Assembly: GCA_963666035.2 (NCBI GenBank)
Contig: CAXXJI010000007.1
Span: forward strand, 186,001-250,000
DNA length: 64,000 nt
DNA from: CALMFG01 sp963666035
GTDB lineage: Bacteria; Bacillota; Clostridia; Christensenellales; CALMFG01
Direction of reading: 5' to 3'
Shown here: piece by piece, positions 35,986-45,600 of the stretch
Numbering within the stretch: position 1 is the stretch's first letter
Layout: every line of letters begins with the position of its first letter
Position numbers and translations under genes: made by a program
Notes under the pieces: model-generated
The model's input: the letters and a program-made list of their open reading frames with translations, nothing else
Told to the model about the DNA's origin: nothing
Databases searched by the model: none

Positions 35986-37452
35986 ATGAGTAATACAGTG
36001 ATTAAAGATTTACGGACAGCAATAGAATTTTTGAAAGAACAGCCTGGAGAAATCATTGAAACTGATACCCCCGTGGAGCCGCATGGCGAAATCGCAGGTA
36101 TCTATCGATATGTCGGAGCTGGTGGTACCGTCATGCGGCCGACACAGAGTGGGCCTGCGATGATCTTTAATCGTGTAAAAGGGTTTGATGATGCAAAAGT
36201 ACTCATTGGGATGTTGTCAACACGTCAGCGCGTAGGTAAGCTTCTGGGTATTGAGCCGGAGAATCTAGGGTTTGCATTGCGAGACTGCGTTCATCATCCC
36301 ATGGATCCGACTGAAGTAGCAAATTCAGATGCCCCATGCCAGCAAGTGGTTCATCGTGTAACTGATCGCGGTTTTGATTTAAGAAAAATAGTACCCGCAC
36401 CGACAAATACATTGGTGGACGCAGGTCCATATATTACACTGGGATTGTGCTACGCATCTCATCCGGACACAAAGGAATCGGATATCACGATTCATCGGTT
36501 ATGTGTTCAAGGAAAAGATGAATTATCGATTTACTTTACACCAGGCGCGCGGCACATAGGAGCAATGGCACAACGTGCAGATGAACTCAATAAACCACTG
36601 CCTATATCAATTAGCATCGGAGTGGATCCGGCAATAGAAATCGCTTCATGTTTTGAGCCTCCTACGACGCCAATTGGATTTAATGAACTCTCAATTGCCG
36701 GAGCACTCCGGGGTGCAGCGGTTGAGATGGTCAAGTGTATCAGCGTTGATGAAATGGCGATTGCATGTGCTGAATATGTCATTGAAGGAGAGATTTTACC
36801 GGGAATTAAAGTACGTGAGGATAAAACCACGGGAACCGGTAACGCAATGCCGGAGTTTCCAGGTTACACTGGACCAGCATCCGACTCTTGTTCTTTAATT
36901 AAGGTGACAGCAGTAACGCATCGAAAAAACCCGATTATGCAAACATGCATTGGGCCGTCTGAGGAACATGTGAGCATGGTGGGTATACCGACCGAAGCAA
37001 GCATTATTGATATGATTGAAAAAGCAATGCCGGGCAGGTTGGTCAATGTGTATGCGGCTTCCGCAGGCGGCGGAAAGTTTATGGCGATAATTCAATTCAG
37101 GAAAAAAGACGCCAGTGATGAGGGGCGTCAACGGCAGGCTGCAATGTTAGCATTCTCTGCATTCTCTGAGTTAAAACATATTTTTATTGTGGATGAAGAT
37201 GTTGATATCTTTGATATGAATGATGTGCTGTGGGCACTTAATACGCGCTTTCAAGGGGATGTGGATGCGATAGCTATCCCTGGGGTTCGGTGTCATCCAT
37301 TAGATCCATCGCAATCACCAGAATATAATCCTGCGCTTAAAAATAAAGGGATGAGTTGCAAGATGATATTTGACTGCACGGTACCATTTCATCTAAAAAA
37401 GGACTTTGAGAGAGCCACATTTATGAACGTTGATGTTGAGAAGTTCCTTTAA
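35986..37452 (+). CDS. UbiD-family prenyl-FMN decarboxylase
   Basis: 488 residues, full length for UbiD/LpdC. Family blocks seen are HRLCVQGKDELSIYF, ARHIGAMAQRADELNKPLPI (substrate/cofactor region), IAGALRGAAVEMVKC and EYVIEGEILPG, with a C-terminal PGVRCHPLDPSQSPE. It catalyses reversible non-oxidative decarboxylation of aromatic or alpha,beta-unsaturated acids using prenyl-FMN from UbiX. The LpdD-like partner points to hydroxybenzoate-type substrates (gallate, protocatechuate, 4-hydroxybenzoate), but the substrate cannot be fixed from sequence. Confidence 0.93.
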   Translation: MSNTVIKDLRTAIEFLKEQPGEIIETDTPVEPHGEIAGIYRYVGAGGTVMRPTQSGPAMIFNRVKGFDDAKVLIGMLSTRQRVGKLLGIEPENLGFALRDCVHHPMDPTEVANSDAPCQQVVHRVTDRGFDLRKIVPAPTNTLVDAGPYITLGLCYASHPDTKESDITIHRLCVQGKDELSIYFTPGARHIGAMAQRADELNKPLPISISIGVDPAIEIASCFEPPTTPIGFNELSIAGALRGAAVEMVKCISVDEMAIACAEYVIEGEILPGIKVREDKTTGTGNAMPEFPGYTGPASDSCSLIKVTAVTHRKNPIMQTCIGPSEEHVSMVGIPTEASIIDMIEKAMPGRLVNVYAASAGGGKFMAIIQFRKKDASDEGRQRQAAMLAFSAFSELKHIFIVDEDVDIFDMNDVLWALNTRFQGDVDAIAIPGVRCHPLDPSQSPEYNPALKNKGMSCKMIFDCTVPFHLKKDFERATFMNVDVEKFL

Positions 37453-37474
37453 ATTTTAATTGTCAACAGGTTAA

Positions 37475-38958
37475 GAGCAGTTTCGGGTCAAACCCAAAAA
37501 AACCGCAGAAAATGGCACTTTCGAGTGTCATTTTTGATGTATCAAATTCGCAGTTTTTAAGGTTTCAAGCTTATGGTATGATTATCGGATGAATTTGAGA
37601 GAAAATTACTTCGTAAAGATGATGAAATACATGAAAAACGTGTATCACATCGACAGGCAAATTGAGCAAATAACCGATAATCGTTTAAATCCAACATACA
37701 AAACATCACAAATCATTTTCTTGGTTTTGTTGGGCTTTCTACTAAGGGTGAGAAGCTTCAATCAGCTGAATTTCATGATTAAAGCTGGAGAGTTTAATGA
37801 GATATATTTTCGTAAAGGACAGGTTCCACAGATTGACGCTATTCGAAGCTCGCTGAAATCAGTAAACCTTGATGCACTGCGCCAAATTAATCAAAGAATT
37901 ATCAAGATGGCGGTAAGAAACAAAGTTCTCGGCGAAGGCACCATTGATGGCTATACTGTAGCCGCCATAGACGGGACCAAACTTTTCAATAGGAAGAAAC
38001 CTTCTTGCGATGATTGTATTTATACCAATAGACGAGGGAAGATATATTATGCGCATGCCTGCACCGTTATGTCTCTAATCGGTGATGGTGCGAACCTAGT
38101 TATCGACTATGAGATGATCAAGCATCGAAAAGAAGCTAATGACACCGGCGAAGGTGAGCTGATTTCTGCCAAAAGGCTGCTAAAGAGAGCAATTTCAACA
38201 CATAAGAGACTCGTTGATGTGGTTACCTATGATGCGCTTGCATGCAATTCAATCTTCTTAAATGAATGCCTAAATCTAGACATAGATGCAGTTATCAGAG
38301 TCAAGGACAATTATAATCTGGCGATTAGAAATGTTAAGAGAGAGACAAACACTAAACAGTCAACTAGAAGCTGGCGCGATGGCGATTGCGAAATCACAGC
38401 ATTTGAGTCCATCTTCAAAATGGATGGTGTTCAATCGCCGTTACGATATGTCAAATTTGCGAAGCGAAAACGCAATGGTGAAAGATCCCAAGTTCTAATA
38501 GTCACGACCGCTCTAGATATGAATGTAAAGACGCTATACAGAATAATGAAAGCGCGTTGGAATATCGAAAATCAGGTATTCAACAATCTGAAGAATCATG
38601 CCAATATGGATCATTGTTTTGTTCATGGCCGCAATTCAGTTGAAGCAATACTGTATCTGATGTTTATCGCATCAAATCTTTTTCAGCTATTTAAAACGAA
38701 ACGACTTAAGAACCATGTGCCAGTACAGATTGAATTGATCAGACTTTTGCATAGAGGGCTATACCAAACAGATAGAAAAACAATCTCATTTCTGAACACA
38801 GCCTAAAGAAATAACAACTTAATAACGAAGATACGAAAAGGTTGATTCTGGGGTAGGGGAAGGACTACTCAGCAGGGCAAGTTATTAAGATATTTTGCCA
38901 CCACATATGTAAAATATGGTAGAATAGTATCAATTATTGAGTAAACGCGAAACTGCTC
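37475..38958 (+). mobile_element. IS4-like insertion sequence, copy A (1484 bp)
   Basis: Bounded by GAGCAGTTTCGGG at the left and its near-complement CGCGAAACTGCTC at the right; exactly the same length as copy B at 48202-49685. It contains one transposase gene. A hairpin (AATGGCACT-TTCG-AGTGTCATT, 37512-37533) with a T-run just inside the left end would block incoming transcription. Copy B has a different but equally paired stem there, so the structure is conserved by compensating changes. The right end interrupts another transposase gene. Confidence 0.9.
37589..38806 (+). CDS. IS4-superfamily DDE transposase, copy A
   Basis: 405 residues, intact. Catalytic residues are visible as AAIDGTKLF (first Asp), VTYDALACN (second Asp) and RWNIENQVFNNLKNH (Glu). 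The N-terminal part is helical and DNA-binding. Most residues are identical to copy B, but dozens of substitutions separate them, so the two are not a very recent duplication. The start codon is only about 8 bases from a TATGAT box, suggesting a near-leaderless message. Confidence 0.9.
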   Translation: MNLRENYFVKMMKYMKNVYHIDRQIEQITDNRLNPTYKTSQIIFLVLLGFLLRVRSFNQLNFMIKAGEFNEIYFRKGQVPQIDAIRSSLKSVNLDALRQINQRIIKMAVRNKVLGEGTIDGYTVAAIDGTKLFNRKKPSCDDCIYTNRRGKIYYAHACTVMSLIGDGANLVIDYEMIKHRKEANDTGEGELISAKRLLKRAISTHKRLVDVVTYDALACNSIFLNECLNLDIDAVIRVKDNYNLAIRNVKRETNTKQSTRSWRDGDCEITAFESIFKMDGVQSPLRYVKFAKRKRNGERSQVLIVTTALDMNVKTLYRIMKARWNIENQVFNNLKNHANMDHCFVHGRNSVEAILYLMFIASNLFQLFKTKRLKNHVPVQIELIRLLHRGLYQTDRKTISFLNTA

Positions 38959-39341
38959 ATGTTTCTGGTTTAAATCTAGAGTAAAACATCCTCCAATTGG
39001 GGTGGTATTTAGCAAGAAAAGACCAGAACTGCTTATATGCGATTGAGGCTTGAGGTTTCGGAATATTCTGCTTTTGCATTTGTGATTTAAGGTCCTGTAT
39101 TTCCTTGGTTAATGCAAGTATTTGGATGGTTTTCTCGTCGTCAGTTAATGCTTTTAGAATAATATATTGTCTAATTGTGGATATTGATTCTCTCAAATAT
39201 GATATAATTATTTTCAAGTGCTTTAGCATTTATGTTTCGTTCCTTTATATTGTTAAAGCAAGCATAAACCAAATTACTTGAATAGGCAATTACAAAAAAG
39301 CTGATCAATAAAGCAACTGTTTTTTATTTTTGAGGTCGACA
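38959..39341 (-). pseudogene. 5' fragment of integrase-core (IS481/IS3-like) transposase
   Basis: An open frame on the minus strand (39229 to 38959) encodes an N-terminal leader of 90 residues ending QFWSFLAKYHPNWRMFYSRFKPET. It is cut exactly at the end of IS copy A. 'FW..L...WR......KPET' is the start pattern of integrase-core transposases, so the catalytic part has been lost. About 100 bases upstream, TGTCGACCTCAAAAATAAAAA (minus strand, 39341-39321) is probably its terminal repeat, because related ends recur at 49950 and 50044. Confidence 0.65.
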
Positions 39342-39620
39342 ACCGTATTTATTCTACTCTTTGGAGGTTTTCTTCGTCAAAACGCTAAAGCTGTCCACTA
39401 CTCCACACGCATAGCGTGTGGTTTTTTAAATGATAAATAAAAAGCCGATGCTTTGCATCGGCTTTTATTTGGCTGAGAGCGTAGTCGCGCCCACAAGGTA
39501 CTACTGGATGAGCAGCTTAGCAAAAAACCCCGACCACGAAAGTCGGGGTTTATCAATATGTGCCTTTCTCTGTTTACTTTCAGCAAGTGCTTGCCTGAGC
39601 CCAGTCAGCATTTTAGCTAC
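39342..39620. other. Gene-free stretch with three terminator-like hairpins
   Basis: No gene recognised. It holds a CCACACGC/GCGTGTGG hairpin with T-run (39403-39427, plus strand) and a symmetric GCCGATGC/GCATCGGC hairpin (39441-39466). The terminator of the giant minus-strand gene is listed separately. Short frames here have no ribosome sites. Confidence 0.6.
39525..39551 (-). terminator. Intrinsic terminator of giant repeat-protein gene
   Basis: AAACCCCGAC / GTCGGGGTTT stem with a 7-base loop; on the minus strand it is followed by a T-run. It lies 70 bases beyond the stop at 39621. Confidence 0.85.
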
Positions 39621-42600
39621 TCACTCCAATACCGACTTCAAATAATACCCGTTGTCCTCATTGGTCGCCACGTCTTCCACATCCGCCTTCAACCGTCCTT
39701 TGCTTCTGGCTTCCACCTTGAAAAGGTAATCCCCGCTAAAGCTCGGTGTAAAGGTCACTGTATCGCTCTCAACCCATGAAGATATCGCAATCCATGTTGT
39801 TTTTTTCTGCCCTGCCATCGCATAACTGTACATATATTCTCTAGTATGACCAGCTCCGCCATTTGCCAAAGCCTCCAGTGTAATGGACTCATCTGTACTA
39901 TTGAGCGTTGCAGATAAATTAACCGACGTTAGCGGCGCAATGTTATAAACCATAAAGCTGTCTATTGCGAAGTCCTCAATCTTAGTGCTGTTTTTCATAT
40001 GCGCATTGACTTTGATATAGACCAGCGTATCTCCGTTAATCTCGGCCAAATTCAGGTTCACTAGAATATAGTCTGCACCGCCATCATTATAAATGGTCCA
40101 ATCGTGCGCATGCAGATTCTTCCATTTTCGATTATCCGTCGAATACTGTAGCTGATACTCCACATCTCCGCTCACCACAGGCTCACTTATGAATATTTGG
40201 GCTGTAATTGTATCGGTGTATTCATAAGACTCCAGCGGAATGCTGATTCCAGTGGTCACATTGCGCTCTTCTTTTAGCATCCAAATCTCTTTTGCTTCGC
40301 TTTCTGTGTCCGACTTCGTTCTGCCTACACTGCGCACCTGTGCTTTGATAAGATATCGGGTATCTCTTCTTGCCGCAGGCAAGGTGCAGCTGACCATATC
40401 ATCAAATATTGCAGAAGTAGTCAACGACTGCCATGCGCTTAACGTTTTGTAGCTTTTGCCATCGTTTGTCGAATAGACAATCTGATACTCGAGCCCTGCT
40501 TCATTGCCTGTCGCAAAAATGCTCAAATCCATCTCGGTCTCAAGGCCAATGATAAAGTCGTAATCGTCATCAGCCACATCCATCTCGCAAGTTTCGGCAG
40601 GCAGTGAGGTAAACCAAATATCCACTGCTTCACTAAGTTCCAGACTGACATCGGCTGTTTTCGATACCCTGCCCAGCGCAATCGCTTCGGCTTTAAACTC
40701 GTAGGCCCCCTCTTTTTTGGGGCGGAAGAATGCCTGATTGTCCACAACATATCTGCTTGAGATCAGACTCCATTTGCTTGCGCCTTCCAGCCGATAGTAG
40801 AACTTATAGGTCGCCTCCGCATTGGCCTCGGCCGTTAAGATCAGTGTATTTCCTGCCAGCGGCAACAGTTTAACCCCATCCTCAGCGTCACTGACAAAGC
40901 TGTCCATGCTGGTCAGTGGCTGCACCATACGCACATCCACCTCGGTGGTATCAAACACATCCGTGGCGAAATGACCAGTTGTTTTTACCTCTATACGTAT
41001 ATAATAGTGTGAGTCACTTCTTATCGCCGGCAGAGTAAGCGTTTTTGACTCATCCACAATCGGATTGGTTGTTCCCTGCGTGGTCCAGTCATATCCCGGT
41101 ATCACGCGATAGCTTCTACCGTTGGTCGAATAAGTGTAACGGATGTCATAGCTATCCGTACTGTTGCCTTCGGCGCTAAATGTTATTTCGATATCATTGC
41201 CAGCGATGTCATTGATATAATCAACCGGATCTGCGGATATTCTGGCGCTTTTTGCCCCCAAGCTGGCAACGTATAAACCATAATATTCTGTGGCTTCCGA
41301 TATGGTATCGATGGTCTTGCGGGTTATGCTCCTTGCCTCCACACAGAACCGGTAACGACCATCGGTTTTGGGAACAAAGGTGATTTCATTGTAGTTGCTC
41401 CAGCGGCTGCTCACATAGGCCCATTTGGTCGTGCCAAACTTCTGATAGCCAAAACGGTACTCGGTATCTGGCCGGAAATCAGCAACCAAAACAATACCCG
41501 TAGCATCAATTTGCTGTTCAAGGTCGTCGCTACCCACGTGGGTCACACCCACCTCGCCCACCTCTACCGGGTGCGCGGTTTTGAATTCCACCTGCGTTAT
41601 CGCATATGCGTCAGGCAGTTTTTCTAGCCGACCGACTGTTCTTACTTGAACTTTCAAATAGTAGATGGTGTCCTTCTTCACCAACGGTAATGTCGGTACA
41701 TCAATTTCGGTCTCTCCGCTGTCAATAGTGAGCGGCGTATAAACCTTGCTGAACGGTTTAAAGCTCTTACCGTTGGTTGAATACAGCATCAGGTATTCCA
41801 CATCGTCTTCGGCGAAATTTTGTGTGACATCCATGGTCAGGGTCACGGTTTCACCGTTGAGGTAGTCTTTCTTATCCGAGGTTAAGTTATATATTCCCTT
41901 GACGGGCTCAGCTGTTTTGCTTAAAGCATACGCGGTGTAATCATAATCCCAGACGTCACCCGCTTTTGTTTTTCTTCCCAAACTCTGGGCTTCTACCTTG
42001 AAGTAGTACACCCCTTCGGTTTTGGGCACAAACTGAATGGTGTTCGATTCGCTGAACGCTTTGCTGATGTACGCCCATTTGGTGCTGCCCTGTCTACGGT
42101 ATGCAAACCGATAAGTCGGAGTTTCGCTGTAGCAATCCTCATTAACGGCTGCTGCGCTCAGTTCAATCCCATCAATCGGGACTACCTGATGCGAACTCGT
42201 ATCCCCTACGGTGTCCAATGTAACAGAGTTTAAAGGCATGCAAGCGTACACCATCACTTGCTCTCGGTCAGATGTATCCTGTCCTTGCACTCCTTCCAAA
42301 GTTACATCCATTTCAAAAGTGTAAGTATAGTCTCTCGTTTGTTGCGGAAATGTAAAGGTTAGTTCGGAACCCGGTACCCATTCATTGTCCGAATAACCGC
42401 TACAAATTGTAAACGCTGTACCGCCATTGATGCTGTATTTCAGCGTATATCTGGCAGTCATTCCTTCCGGAATTCCGGTAATTGTCGGCTCAAAAGTTGC
42501 CACGCCATTGCTTCCGCCTTTGTCTGGCGAGGTTTTATTTAACGTAGTTGTCAGCATACCCTCAACATCCAACCTAAACGGAATACCGTTTGCATCCGCA

Positions 42601-45600
42601 TAAGTTTGAGCATAGGATCCCAGCTCGCCCTCTATCGCAAAGCTCGCCGCATTGCCCGCAAACGCATCCACGCCAATGCTGGTTACACTGGCTGGGATTT
42701 TTACAACGGTTAGATACGGATTATCCGCAAAGGCAAAATTGCCGATGGTCGTATAGCCGCTTGCTATCTCCACCGTCTTAACCCGTGTGTTTTTGGTCAG
42801 CGCGCTAGGGCCAATCATGGTTAAATTCTCATAGGTATAGTTTGGCGTGGTCACCGATGTTGGGATTACCACATCCGGCGCCGTACCTTTGTAGCCGGAA
42901 TAGAACAAATAACTTGTATTCACTACATGACTGGTGGGCGTGCTTCCCTCAAAATCCTCATACTGCGTCACGCCACTGGCTCTTGTTTTCCAAATGGCAC
43001 GTAAAGAAATATCCGCATCGGGATATGCTATCCATTCTCCTGGTGCATAGATGTTTGTGGATACCGCTTCATCCACCCAGCCGTGCAGGATATAACCGCG
43101 TTTGGTTAAATCTATATTGTCCGGTAATTGCACCGATTCACCGCTGTATGTTTGTACCGCATTTTCAAGTATCTCATAGCCGCCGTTTTCGTTATAATCA
43201 ATCTCTGTGGCCTCTCTCCAAACAGCAAAGAGTGTTAAGTCCTGATTTTCCATGATATGATAGTCGCCGGGGTTATAATCGCCTGGGTCAATCATATCAT
43301 CATCTGCCAACGACCACCCAAGAAGATAGTATCCCGCTTTTGTGATATCGCCATTATCCGGCAGCTGTATCCACGCGCCCGCACTTGTATCTCCTGCAAC
43401 GGGAATATCGTCTACTTCGGTTCCGCCTTTTTCATCAAAATACAGCGTATAGGTATATTCTTCCCACACAGCAAACAGGTCTAAATTGCTTGCAGGCATG
43501 CTGATATTAGCGCCTTCTTCATAATCGATACTGGATGTGCCGTATGTTAAGGTCCATCCTGCCAACATATATCCGGATCTTATGATTTCTGTTCTGTCTT
43601 TAAGAACACTGTTGTCATAATCATCATAAAAGAAAGAATCCCACCCATAGCCCTGGTCTGACCCGTCGTTATCGTAGTAGTTGACAAAGTAGATGGCTTT
43701 GCCCCAGACAGCATAAAGCGTAAAATCCGCTTCGGGTGCGGTGATGGTTTCACCCGGGAGATAGTCATACTCGCCGCCCTCGGTTGTTGACCAGCCATAC
43801 AGCCGATAACCTTCTCGCCATACATCGTCCTCTCCCCAAAGGGTTAAACCCTCACCTAGTACAAAGTTCTGCTGGTTACTTGGTCCTACAGGATCGCCGC
43901 CGTCCAGCTCATAGGTCAGTGTGTTGTTGCCCTGCCAGATGGCATAGAGCACTGCATCGCCTGAGACATAGTAAGTATCCCCGGGTTCATCATCCGGGTT
44001 GGTGTCTTCCGAATCAATGCTCCATCCCAGCAATGTATCCGTGCCCCTTGATATATCCTCGGTGCCTGGCAATGTAATTAAATCACTATCATTTGCCCAT
44101 ACGTCCGTTTGTTCGGGTGTACCGCCCTGTTCGTCATATTCGATCAGGTATTCGCCATCCGCCCAGATTGCATAAAGGATCACATCATCCGCCGGCATGG
44201 TAAACATTGCGCCGGGTTCAAACGTGGGACTGACAGCATATTCGTCTTCATCCCATCCCACAAGATGCGAATCGCTTTGGGTCAAATCGCCTGCCGCCGG
44301 CAGGGTTACTTCATCTCCATAATACAGCGATGGATTGCTCAAGCTGGGTGAGCCGCCGTTTTCTTCATAAAACAATGTGTATTCTTCCTGCTCCCAAATG
44401 GCGTACAGCGTCACATCGCCGGCGCCCATGGTGTAAGTTGCGTGCGACCAGTAGTCGGGTTCCACATCTGTGCTGATGACGCTCCATCCGGCCAGACTAT
44501 ATCCTGTTTTACTCATACCGTCGGAGTTACCTGGCAGGCTGTATTCCTTTCCGTCATAGCCAGCCTCTGCGGGTATGGTTCCGGTTCCGCCGTTTGCGTC
44601 GTAGCTAACCGTCACCTTGGTTCCCCAAACCGCATACAACACCACATCGCTGATCTGCATGGTGAAAGTTTCGCCCGGGTCATAATCGATATCCGCGGAT
44701 GTCGGCGTGCCGGACGGCGGGAAGGAGGGGCTATATTCTGCAAACCCGATCAGGTCGTAGCCGTCTTTCGTCAATTCCGCTGCTGTAGGCAAGGTGGTCT
44801 CTTCGCCCATACCCAGAATCAAATCGGTTTGCTCGGGCGCACCGCCTTCTTCTTCAAACGTCAGGCTGTAGCCCGATACCCATACGGCATAGAGTGTATC
44901 GTCCGCCGAACCCCCAGTGTAGGTGCCGCCGGAAGCATAATCCACTGTGGACGCGCTGGAGCTTTCGGACCACCCCGCCAAGTAATAATTGGTCATCGTT
45001 ACATCGTTTGTGTCTGGCAGTGTTATTTCTTCATCTTCAACAAAGTCAATATTCTCTAAGTCTGGGCTGCCCCCGTTTTCATCAAAGTACAGTGTGTATA
45101 CTTCTTCCCATACTGCATAAAGGGTTACATCAACATCGCCTCCGATAAACGTACCGCCCGGTTCATAATCTGGTACAATTGCACCACTGCTGTTTGCCCA
45201 ACCCGATAATCTATAACCCGCTTTGGTTAAGTCTTCCACATTCGGTAAAGTTATTTCTTGTCCATTTGTAAACGATTCATAACTTAATGTCTCGTTACCA
45301 CCCTGTTCATCAAAATATAAATAATGAGTCGGCAATTCCCAAACTGCGTAGAGCATAGTGTTGGTTGCTGTCATCGTATAAAATGCAGCCGGGTCGTATT
45401 CTTTGACAAGCGCCGCGCTGTCTGTCGTCCAGCCACTCAAAACATACCCTTCTTTTTGAATATTAAGCGAGTAAGGGAGTCTAACCTGCTTGCCTTCATA
45501 ACCGACCACATCGGTTAGTTCCGGTGTGCCGCCATTTTCCTCATAGGTCAAATTCACCGGTGTTTTCCAAACAGCATACAAGATTACATCGCCATAAGAA

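Noticed and set aside
27090..38958. Composite transposon carrying the aromatic-acid locus
   Set aside because: The flanking elements belong to different families (IS6 and IS4-like) with unrelated ends, so they cannot mobilise the segment as a unit in the classical way.
39398..39645. Small genes between the broken transposase and the giant gene
   Set aside because: Frames of 60-70 codons overlap terminator hairpins, have no ribosome site and no protein-like composition.
44442..45059. Plus-strand 205-codon frame inside the giant gene
   Set aside because: It is antisense to the repeat protein; its composition (many His, Arg, Cys) is the mirror of repetitive coding sequence and no start signal is present.
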